Source: Edolisoma coerulescens (taxonomy: Eukaryota > Chordata > Aves > Passeriformes > Campephagidae). Taken from it: a stretch of 64,000 nt of DNA. The stretch is taken from NCBI GenBank assembly GCA_013397115.1, contig VWZW01004144.1, positions 226,848 through 290,847 on the forward strand, in the 5' to 3' direction. The notes below the pieces were generated by a model. The model was not told the origin of the DNA, ran no database searches, and saw only the letters and a list, made by a program, of their open reading frames with translations. Positions 9,101-18,354 of the stretch are shown here, piece after piece. The translations under genes and the position numbers were made by a program. The first letter of the stretch is position 1. Each line of letters starts with the position of its first letter.

Positions 9101-12100
9101 GCCCGGGGTAAAAACGCCTCTGATCTCTTCCCGGCTGTGGTGAAAAACGTTGCCTGCAAGAACATTGAGGTGAGGAAGATCTTGGGTGGCCCTGGTGGCA
9201 TCCCAGGGTCTGGCACTTTCCCTGTGGGAGAGTTTTGGGGATTGGCTGGGTTTTGGGGGGCTCTGAGATGGCACCTTTGCCCTGCAGGTGAAAAAGCTGG
9301 TGTACGTGTACCTGGTGCGCTATGCAGAGGAGCAGCAGGATCTGGCCCTGCTCTCCATCTCCACCTTCCAGCGAGGACTCAAGGTGGGCTGGTTTGGGGA
9401 CCCACGGGAGGTCTGGGGGAGCACTGAGCCCCCCCTAGATGCACTGCAGCCCCCCACATGTCCCCACAGGACCCCAACCAGCTGATCCGCGCCAGTGCCC
9501 TGCGGGTCCTGTCCAGCATCCGCGTGCCCATCATCGTGCCCATCATGATGTTGGCCATCAAGGAGGCCGCCTCGGACATGTCCCCGTACGTGCGCAAGAC
9601 GGCCGCCCATGCCATCCCCAAACTGTACAGGTAATGGGAGGGTCAGCTGCTAAATTTAGAGTCTACTAATAAAGGTCTTGGCTGCTTGGTACAGGCAGGG
9701 ATGGGGAGGACTTTGATCCAGCATCACCTGCCCTGCTCCTCCCTCACAGCCTCGACTCGGACCAGAAGGACCAGCTCATCGAAGTGATCGAGAAGCTGCT
9801 GGCGGACAAGACCACAGTGAGCAGGCTGCTGTGTCTCCCCCACCTCTAAATCTGGGAATATCACTGGCCTGGTGTCCTCACGGGGATGGAGATGTTCCCA
9901 CCAAATTGGTGTCATCTTGGGGATGCAGCCATCCCCACAGGGCTGGCATCCTCATGGGGATGCCACTGTCCCCACTGATCCAGCATCCTCACAGGAATGC
10001 AGATGTTCCCACCAAACTGGTGTCCTTGTGGGGATGAAGCCATCCCTGGAGAGCTGGCATCCTTGTGGGAGTGCTGCTGTCCCTAACGAGCCAACATCCT
10101 CATGGGGAATCCACCAGCTCTACTGAGCTGGCATCCCTACGAGGAAGGGTTGCCCACTAAACCAGCACCCTCACAGAGATGCCACCATCCCCACCAAACC
10201 AGCATCTTGTTGATGATGCCACCACTCCAGTGAGTCACCCCGGGCTTTCTCTCCGCAGTTGGTGGCTGGCAGTGTGGTGATGGCATTCGAGGAGGTGTGC
10301 CCAGAGCGCATAGACCTCATCCACAAGAACTACCGCAAGCTCTGCAACCTGCTCATCGATGTGGAGGAATGGGGACAGGTGGTCATCATCAACATGCTGA
10401 CCCGCTATGCCCGCACCCAGTTCCTCAGCCCCAACCAAAACGTGAGTTCAGGAGCACAGGATGCCCTGAGAGCCTTGGGGTGTCCTGGGAGCCCCCAGGG
10501 AGGTGGGGTGAAGCGGGAGTGCTCTTGGGGATGCGGAGGGTCCCACCTGCCAGCAGGAGTCCTTGCTGGAGGAGAACACAGAGAAGGCTTTCTATGGCTC
10601 CGAGGAGGAGGACACCAAGGACGCCAAGGCAGAGGCAGCCTCGTTGGCCAAGCGCAAGCCCTACGTCATGGACCCCGACCACCGCCTGCTCCTGCGCAAC
10701 ACCAAGCCCCTGCTGCAGAGCCGCAATGCCGCGGTGAGACCCTCACTCCCACCTTGTTTGTCTCCCCGGGGCACCGGTGGTGTCCATCAGCCTGGGCTTA
10801 TGATGTCCCCACGGCCAAGGACTCACTGGGGTGCTTGAGGGACAACCAGGGATGGATATCCTCCGGGTCAGGCTACCTCCAGGTGCTGAGGGTGGGACTG
10901 GGGGACACAGCCATTCCTCAGGGTGTCCCCCATTCCCACCAGGTGACACTTGGGTGTGTGTCCATAGGTGGTGATGGCCGTGGCACAGCTCTACTTCCAC
11001 CTGGCACCCAAGGCAGAGGTTGGAGTCATTGCCAAGGCGCTGGTACGGCTCCTGCGGAGTCACAGGTCTGTGGCACCGGGGTTTTGGTGGTCTCCTATCC
11101 CTCCACCCCAGCTGGAACCCATGGGGAGCTCCAAAACCCTGTGAGAGGCCCCCAAAAAGCCCATCTCTGGAGGGACAACAGGTTGGAGGCCTTTTTGGGC
11201 TGGCCCAGTCCAGACATGGGGTGACAGCATCTTGGTGGCACCAGCCTGGTGGTGGGTTCTGGCCCATATTCACAGGGACTTGCTGAGGGTGTCTGGCCCT
11301 GCCCCACTGATGGTGGTCCCCTCTTTGTCCCCACAGCGAGGTGCAGTATGTTGTGCTGCAGAATGTGGCCACCATGTCCATCAAGCGGCGGGTGAGTCTC
11401 AGACTTGGTGTGGGAGGAGTTGGCCCTGTTGACTCCGGAGCAAGATGAGGATTAGCCAGTAAGGTCACCAGAGCCTGGAGGTGGCCTTGGCAAGGGGGGG
11501 GACAGAGATGGCACTAATGTCGCTGGCTGTGCATGCAGGGGATGTTTGAGCCCTATCTGAAGAGTTTCTACATCCGCTCCACGGACCCCACACAGATCAA
11601 GATCCTCAAGGTGAGCTGGAAACACCCAGCAGAACCCATCAGGGGTGGTTTTGGGGCTTCATGGAGCCTTTTCCTTGGGTCAGCTGTCCTTATGCCCTGG
11701 GGACAGGAGGACAGCAAGGCCCCCATGCCTTGTCACCATGCCCCTATGCTGCCCATCTCTTCCTCTTTCTCACAGCTGGAGGTCCTCACCAACCTGGCCA
11801 ATGAGACCAACATCTCCACCATCCTGCGGGAGTTCCAGGTATGCCATGGCCATACTGAGGCTGCCACCCTCATGGCATGGCTCTTGGTGCCAAACCACCA
11901 CCATGGAGGGGGCAGAGGAGAGCCCCTCCAGGAGGAGTGGGCTGAGGCCATGCCAACCCCGTCGGCGGTTCCAAAGGGCCCCAGTGTGTGACAACCACCA
12001 GGGGGGATGCCCAGCACCAGCACACGGGTGACATGTCGTGTGCCCTCCATGCCTGTGCAGACCTACATCCGCAGCATGGACAAGGACTTTGTGGCGGCCA

Positions 12101-15100
12101 CCATCCAAGCCATCGGGCGCTGTGCCACCAACATCGGGAAGGTGCGGGACACCTGCCTCAATGGCCTGGTCCAGCTCCTCTCCAACAGGGATGGTGAGTG
12201 CACACAGCAGGGGTGAAATGGAAGCTCCGTCGCTCTCAGGGCAGGACCTTGCTGAAGCTGGGTCTCTGCCCGCAGAGCTGGTGGTGGCCGAATCTGTGGT
12301 GGTCATCAAAAAGCTGCTGCAGATGCAGCCAGCCCAGCACAGTGAGATCATCAAGCACATGGCCAAGCTCACTGACAACATCCAGGTGGGTTGGGGTGTT
12401 GCAGACCCACAGGAGCAGGGGATGGCAGCAGTGCCACATGTCCGAGGGCATTTCACAGGTGCCAATGGCACGGGCCAGCATCTTGTGGCTCATCGGCGAG
12501 TACTGCGAGCACGTGCCCAAGATCGCGCCTGATGTGCTGCGCAAGATGGCCAAGTCCTTCACCAACGAGGAGGACATTGTCAAGCTGCAGGTCATCAATC
12601 TGGCAGCGAAGCTCTACCTGACTAACTCCAAGCAGGTACTGGGGATGTGATCCTAGGGTGTGCCTCAGCTTCCCTGTCAGGGAGGGAGAGGCCGGCCCTG
12701 AGCATGTTCTCTGCCACAGAGCAAGCTGCTGACCCAGTACGTCCTCAACTTGGCCAAGTATGACCAGAATTACGACATTCGCGACCGGGCTCGCTTCATC
12801 CGCCAGCTTATCGTGCCCACCGAGAAGAGCGGGGCCCTCAATAAGTACGCCAAGAAGCTCTTCCTGGCCCAAAAACCGGCTCCCATCTTGGAGTCCTCTT
12901 TCAAAGGTACCCATCCCTGGTCACGGGGCATTGGGACATGGGGCCAGCTGTCACCACAGTGCTGCATAGCTGTCCCTGAGTTGCTGCCTCCTCTCACCTC
13001 GTTGTAGATCGGGACCATTTCCAACTGGGCTCCCTGTCCCATCTGCTCAACGCTAAGGCTGTGGGCTACCAGGAGCTGCCCGACTGGCCGGATGAGGCCC
13101 CCGACCCCTCCGTGAGGAATGTGGAGGTGTGTGGAGCACACTGGGTGCATGGGGGAGGAGGGGCCAAGGTGGGGACACTGTCTCAAGTTCTTGGAAGAGA
13201 CCCAGAAGGTGCCCAGGTACTGCTCACCTGCCCCCGTTCCCTCTCTAGTGCTCACACATCCACTTGGGGATGGGGGGATGAGGGTGGCTGTTTGGATCCC
13301 CCAGTCATGGGTGATGGCCCTGCTCCATCAACCCTGTGCCAGCAGGTTCCTGAGTGGACCAAGTGCACCAGCCGGGAGAAGAGGAAGGAGAAGGTGGAGA
13401 AGCCTTTCTACTCTGACTCAGAGGGCGAGTCAGGGCCCACAGAGTCAGCAGACAGTGGTGAGGACCTCATGGCATGAGACACTGGGCAGTGGTCACTGTG
13501 GCCATCAATGGTGGGGCATTGGACAGGGGACATGACAGTGGGGACACCCCATCACAGGAGGGACATGGTAGGAGATGTGGAGGGATGCAATGGTGGGCAG
13601 TGGGGATGCAGTGGAATGCAGTGGAGAAGCAGCAGCACGTGTGGGGATGCAGTGGGAGGATGGAGGATGTAGTGGGATGAAGTGGGAAATGGGGGAATGT
13701 GGGGGGACACAGCAGCAGGGCTGAGCTGTGCCCCCGCAGAGCCTGAGTCCGGCAGTGAAGAGAGTGGCAGCAGCAGCTCTGGCAGCTCCAGCTCTGGCAG
13801 CGAGGAGGAGGAGGAAGAAGAGGAGGAGGAAGATAGCGGGGACCAGTCAGAGGACAAGGAGGAGGAGGAGGAGAAGAGGCCGAAGAGGAAGGACAAGGAA
13901 GGTTCCCATAAAGCAGTCTCGGGGAGCGCGGGCAGGTACCCCCTGGGAAGGTGGGGGGGTGCTCCCAGTGAAACCCCCGCCCCAGCCCCCTGAGCTGGGC
14001 TCTCCCCACAGCCCCAGCGAGGAAGAGGAGGAGGAGGAAGGGGCAAAGAAGGCCAAGAAGAAGAAGGCCCCGCAGGGGAGGAAGGCCCATGCCGAAACCT
14101 CATCAGAGGAGGCCAGCACCTCCGAGAGCAGCTCCTCTGTCTCCGACTCGGGCTCCGAGGCAGAGGCCAAGAGGAGGAAGGCGGTGAGGGCTGGGATGGG
14201 CTGGGATGGGGGGCAGCACAGGGATACCTGGACCCCCTATTGAACCCCCCATCTCTGCCCCCCTGCAGCCCCCCAGCAGCAAGGCCGGCCCCAAGGAGAT
14301 CTCCCTGCTTGATCTGGATGACTGTGAGTGGCTGCCTGGAACATGCAAATGGCTGTGGTGGTGGTGCTGGGGAAACTGAGGCATGAGCATGCACCCCAGT
14401 GCGATCAGGACTCCATGGGTCCTTTGGGAGCTGCAGAGCTGGGACAGGTGTGGTGAGGGGTCCTTATCCCCAGAGGATGGCTGTGCCCATGGGATTGTCC
14501 CCATGTGGCTGTGCACAGGGACAGCCTACAGGGTTGTGTCTAGACCAATGGAGCTGTGCCACTGGGCTGTCCTTGTGTGGCTCTCCCCATGGGGCTATGC
14601 CACCAGGGCTGTCCCCACATGGCTGTCCCCAAGTGGTTGTCCCCATGGGACTATGCCAGCAGGGCTGTCCCCACATGGCTGTCCCCATGTGGTTGTTCCC
14701 ATGGAGCTGTGCCACCAGTGCTGTCCCGATGCCATTGTCCCCATGGAGCTGAGCCCTTAGAACTGTCCCTGTGTGGGTGTCCCCATGGGGCTATGCCACC
14801 AGGTCTGTCCCCATGGGACTGTGAGCTCTGTTAACCCTTTCCTCCCCCCTCCCCACCGTGCAGTCACTCCCCCTCCTCCCCAGCCCATCCCCTCCAGCAG
14901 CATCGTCTCCACCAGCCTGGTGACCGACCTGGAGGGCCTCACTCTCACCGACACCTCCCTGACACCCACCGTAAGTGTCCCTCATGCCCTCCCTGGGGGG
15001 GTCCCAGGCCCCCTGTCGCCTGTGGGGGGCTCCTGGGCCCTCTGCCACCTGCAGGGGTTGCAGGGAGTGCTCAGCAGCCCCCACTGTCCCCCGGTGCAGC

Positions 15101-17244
15101 TGCTGAGCCCGGCGTTCAGTGCGGTGAAGACCTACGAGCTGCTGCACCGCATGGCAGGCGAGGGGCTCGCGGTTGAGTACTGCTTCAGCCGCCGGCCCTT
15201 CCCGGGTGACCCCCACATGGTGGCCGTCCAGATCCAGATCTCCAACAACACCGACACCGAGGTGAAGAACCTGCGAGTCAATGAACCCAAGCCACTCTCT
15301 GGCATGCGGATACAGGAGTTCCCTGAGATTGGTATGGCATGGCATGGCATGGCATGGCTGTGATGCTGTGGGAGAATGGGGACAGGGGTTGGGTGGGAAT
15401 GTGGGATGTAAGGGCAGCTCTGTGGTTCCAGAGCGCCTGGCGCCAGGGGACACAGCCAGCGTGGTGATGGGCATCGACTTCTGTGACTCCACCCAGGCGG
15501 CAAACTTCCAGCTGTGGTGAGCATCTGGCGCCGGGCAGGGCAGGATGGGTGTCCCCAGGGATCAGGGCATCAGGTGGTCCAGAGATGGGGAAAGTGGGAT
15601 AGGTACCAACATCCCTCCAAGTAGCAGGGGACAGGGGACAGCAGAAACAAGGCATGGGGTATTCCAGGGGATGGAGGACAGCAGGACAGGCACCAGGGTC
15701 CTTCCAGGGAAGAGGAGACACTCAGATGGGCGTGGGGTGGGCGGGGGACAGCAAGAAATGCACAGGGCTCCCTGCAGGGGACAAGGAGGCAGCAGCAGCT
15801 CCAGGTCCAGCCTGACAGGTTCCCTGACAGGTTCCCCCCATTCCTGAGCCCTTTTGTGCCACAGTTTCCCCTGGCCACCCCTGCTCAGGGCAGGGATGGG
15901 AAGCAGGATGTGGAGAGAAGACATATTCTGAGCACGTGCCCCTCTCACCCGCCTGTCTCCCCAGCACCCACACACGCCAATTCTACGTCTCCATCCAGCC
16001 GCCCGTGGGGGAGCTCATGGCCCCTGTCTTCATGAGCGAGAATGAGTTCAAGAAGGAGCAGGGTGAGTGGGGTCAGGGACGGGGACAGGGCGCTGCACAG
16101 GCACCCACTGCTGACACTCACCCCCAATTTTGTCCCCTCTGCCGCCCTCGCCGTGGCCCTAGAGCACCTGGCACGGCCGGGTGAGGGTAAGTGGCCGCTC
16201 GGCTGGCCCCTAGACTAGTTCTGCTCCCCTGACCCCTCCTGCACCCCCAGCCTCCAGGTTGGGGTGACCACCCTGGTGCTGGGGTGGCCTTGTTGGGTCC
16301 CCACAAAGCGTGAAGGGCTCATGCCACCCCTGGCGCTCCCAGAACTGTGTCCGGTGAGTGACGCCTGTGTCCCTGTGCTCCTGGATCAGCACATCCCCAT
16401 CCTGCCCCCAGGGAGGGGGACTGTGTGGAGTGGGGGGTGCTCGGCACCCTGCAGCACCTGGCCCCATTGCTGCCACTCTCCAGAGGAGCCCATCCCCAGG
16501 GACGTGGCTGCTGCCACCAGGCAGGGACACAAGGATGAGCCCAGGAAGGGTTATGAAGGATTTTCCCGAATCCACTGAATCCTGAACCAAGAGCAAGCAG
16601 AACAGCCAACTCAGGATGTCATAGGGAACGCAGGGAGCAAGAGGGGCTTGCTTTGGGCGTGTCAAAGCAGGGCCCAGCAGGGTGGTGGCCAGAGATGGGC
16701 AGGTGCCTCCATTACCTGCTCTAGGGAAGCTGATGGGCATGAGCGAGATCACAGAGAAGCTGAAGCTGCCCGAGAAATGCCGGAGTGACCACACCATCGT
16801 CCAGCAAGTGACCTCAGCTGCCAATGTGGGCCGCGTGCCCTGCGGTGCCAGCAACGAGTACAGGTAGCTGGACCCCCACACCTGGATCAGGCAGGCACTG
16901 TCATCTCTCCATTCCCACCCAAATCACAGCGGGGACACTCAGGGCTTCCTTTAGGACAAGGAGCCTGCACAAACCCAAATGTGACAGTGGCCGTGGGTGG
17001 CAGGCACCTGCTTGTCCCCACCCGAGCATCCCATGGGACCAGAGGGTGACAGGGGACAGCTTGCTTCGAAGCCCTGTGTTCACCACCCAACAGGTTTGCG
17101 GCCAAGACGGTGACAAGCGGGAGCCTGGTGCTCATCACCCTGGAGCGGCGGGAGGGCTCCACGGCCCAGCTGACCATCAACAGCGAGAAGATGGTCATCG
17201 GCACCATGCTGGTGAAGGACATCATCCAGGCCCTGGCACAGTGA
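6139..17244 (+). CDS. AP3B2: AP-3 adaptor complex subunit beta-2 (neuronal), complete, 27 exons
   Basis: Exons: 6139-6251, 8908-8983, 9095-9169, 9288-9383, 9470-9630, 9750-9816, 10259-10441, 10557-10733, 10968-11065, 11337-11391, 11539-11610, 11776-11838, 12061-12193, 12276-12385, 12459-12635, 12720-12906, 13008-13126, 13346-13457, 13740-13935, 14012-14183, 14269-14323, 14864-14970, 15100-15331, 15432-15516, 15965-16062, 16725-16863, 17094-17244. They total 3309 nt (1102 aa), without a frameshift; human AP3B2 is about 1080 aa. Residues about 38-690 are the helical adaptin N-terminal trunk, almost identical to mammals (for example PYVRKTAAHAIPKLYS). Residues about 692-814 are the acidic Ser/Glu/Lys hinge, and about 868-1102 the ear. 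AP-3B pairs with delta, mu3 and sigma3 to sort cargo from endosomes to synaptic-vesicle and lysosome-related carriers. All introns are GT-AG and many are about 80-120 nt. Confidence 0.95.
6374..6467 (+). repeat. (GGGGAY)n hexamer-like repeat at start of AP3B2 intron 1
   Basis: About 15 imperfect units alternate GGGGAC, GGGGAT and (A)GGAT, starting about 120 bp after the exon 1 donor. Each unit supplies a G-tract of 3-4 bases on the transcribed-sense strand, so the nascent intron could fold into RNA G-quadruplexes. Confidence 0.75.
6825..7660. repeat. Diverged 'GGCAGTGTCCCC' minisatellite in AP3B2 intron 1
   Basis: The phrase (T)GGCAGTGTCCCC or a one- or two-base variant recurs at least a dozen times (near 6843, 6932, 7003, 7050, 7148, 7228, 7325, 7345, 7420, 7463, 7603, 7625). 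Irregular 20-90 bp spacers of C/T-rich sequence, often containing CCTGACCCC, separate the copies. An undetermined base at 7199 lies inside it. The array is old and degenerate, with no coding content. Confidence 0.7.
8090..8316 (+). other. AP3B2: Candidate alternative first coding exon of AP3B2
   Basis: Inside intron 1 an open segment begins with two adjacent ATGs in good context (AAAGCCATGATG) and runs 227 nt to a donor, CCACG|GTAAGA. It ends in codon phase 2 (CG|). AP3B2 exon 2 begins with a single G completing an Arg codon, so splicing gives Arg-His-Asp-Asp-Leu, exactly as the known exon 1 (AG|G) does. It would replace residues 1-38 by 76 residues starting MMSLLPVQKLLQQLPVG. That peptide has ordinary composition and matches nothing I know. 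The phase match and strong donor are seen; use as an exon is inference. Chance is a real alternative, since one open frame in three would match. Confidence 0.3.
9870..10234. repeat. 37-bp minisatellite filling AP3B2 intron 6
   Basis: About ten head-to-tail units are close to TGGCATCCTCATGGGGATGC followed by CACTGTCCCCACTGATC. The first seven units are each exactly or nearly 37 bp; units 8-10 are less regular. The array fills most of the 442-bp intron between 9816 and 10259 and stops about 25 bp short of the acceptor. Confidence 0.8.
13470..13700. repeat. 'GATGCAGTGG' short repeats in AP3B2 intron 18
   Basis: Between the exon 18 donor (13457) and exon 19 acceptor (13739), the intron is built largely of GCAGTGG, GGGATGCAGTGG and GGACAT/GGGGACA words in irregular order. 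It shows no open frame of interest. It belongs to the same GGGGACA/TGTCCCC-rich intron style seen through AP3B2. Confidence 0.5.
14565..14820. repeat. 'CTGTCCCCATG' minisatellite in AP3B2 intron 21
   Basis: A short word, GGCTGTCCCCATGTGG or similar, recurs every 15-20 bp. A higher-order unit of about 63 bp is visible twice, each copy carrying ATGCCACCAGGGCTGTCCCC- or ATGCCAGCAGGGCTGTCCCC-type sequence. The array accounts for about half of the 540-bp intron. Confidence 0.7.
15334..15358 (+). repeat. (ATGGC)5 pentanucleotide abutting a 5' splice site of AP3B2
   Basis: Five perfect ATGGC units begin two bases after the exon 23 boundary at 15331, so the donor is G|GTATGGCATGGC. The repeat supplies positions +3 to +6 of the splice site. 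Copy-number changes would leave the donor intact because each unit restores the same sequence. Confidence 0.85.
16163..16186 (+). other. AP3B2: Candidate 24-nt in-frame microexon of AP3B2 ear domain
   Basis: Between exons 25 (ends 16062) and 26 (starts 16725) lies a 24-nt segment. It is preceded by a pyrimidine-rich acceptor ending GGCCCTAG and followed by a perfect donor, GTAAGT. A branch-like CTGAC lies at 16111-16115, about 48 nt upstream. Both neighbouring junctions are phase 1, and this exon enters and leaves in phase 1. Inclusion would add EHLARPGE after about residue 1006 with no stop. An internal GTGAGG at 16181 would give an 18-nt version that also preserves frame. UGC is present in the upstream polypyrimidine tract, as in many neural microexons. 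Usage is inference, but AP3B2 is a neuronal gene. Confidence 0.4.
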
Positions 17245-17554
17245 CAGCTGGGCCCTTCCACACCCATGGCCCTGCCCTCCCACCCCTTCAGCCCCACGTC
17301 GCTCCCCAAAACACTCCCTGCCCCCGTTTCTGCCAGGTTATCCCCTGCCCCGATCCCAAAAGGGGCAGCAGGCAGCAATCCCCGGGCCGACTTTGCTGCT
17401 GGGCGGAAGGAGCAGGATGGGGCAGATGGGATGCAGGGAGATGTCCTACTCGGAAAGGCAGAAGCGGTTCCAGCCCCCCCAGAGCACAGTGTGCCCCCAG
17501 TCCCTCACCATCGTCTCCCAACGTAACCCTTATTTATTATGTCCAGGATCTCCC

Positions 17555-17560
17555 AATAAA
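17555..17560 (+). terminator. AP3B2: AP3B2 poly(A) signal
   Basis: AATAAA lies 311 bp after the AP3B2 stop codon and just after TTATTTATTATG. A CT-rich then TGTGTG sequence (17595-17603) follows, fitting cleavage near 17575-17585. The 3' UTR is thus about 330 nt. Confidence 0.75.
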
Positions 17561-17589
17561 GCTCTTCTCCAACCCGCTCCCTCTCCCTC

Positions 17590-18354
17590 CTCTGCTCTGT
17601 GTGCACATCAACCCCAGATTCCCCCTGTGCCGGGCTCTGCCAGCCTCCCCAGGGCAGCCAAGGCGGGCATCAGGGGACCAGCCATCCCTTAGGTGACTGG
17701 AAACATGCAGAGTCTCCCAGGGGTGGGTGGCTGCTGGGTCCTGGAGAAAACCTGGCACATGGCGTCGGGGTGAACCGCCCGGGGCAGGAGGTGCTCAGTT
17801 GGACCAGAGATCTGAGGAGTCCTGGGAGGGTTCCAGCTATTTATTCAAGGCAGAATTGCTCATGCTTCAACCGCAGAAATACCTGCTACGTCAGGGCTGG
17901 GGCTGTTCTGCAGTGTCACTGGAGGGATTCCTGGGGCCAGCTCGGGGAGGCTTTTCATCTCCAAACCGGGATTACAAAAAAAAAAAAGGAGGAAATCTGA
18001 CTCTTTATTAAGATTTCTCCTCCCAGCACGGGCTGGGTGGGATTTCAGAGAGCGCTGGCTCTCTCCATCCAAAGCTGCAGCCCAGCGCAGAGCCAGGCCC
18101 GGCACTAGAGGCAGAGGATGAGCAAAGGACGTGCAGGAAGGTCTGAATCCCGAACCGCCTCCGCTGCCACAAAAAGGGTGAGGGGCTTTCTGCTTTTTCC
18201 GGGTAAGAGATGGAAAAACCACCTTTATGTTTTCTGACGGGTGAGGAATCCCTGGCTGGAGCAGCAGCAGCAACCACTGGATGTCAAGATCCACAGGGAA
18301 AAGCCCATTCCCAGAAGGACAGGGACTGGAGCCACAGCTGCCTCGAACTTGAGG
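17590..18354. other. Intergenic spacer without recognisable gene
   Basis: The segment has ordinary composition, a 12-base A run at 17976-17987 and TTTATT words at 17838 and 18003 that would read AATAAA on the minus strand. A 172-codon open frame exists on the minus strand (17860-18378). It lacks family resemblance and runs through the A-tract as a phenylalanine run, so I do not call it a gene. I see no promoter or clear repeat here. Confidence 0.4.

Noticed and set aside
13552..14394. Minus-strand Ser/Pro/Leu-rich open frame of 280 codons
   Set aside because: It is the complement of the acidic Ser/Glu/Lys hinge exons of AP3B2 and the repetitive introns around them.
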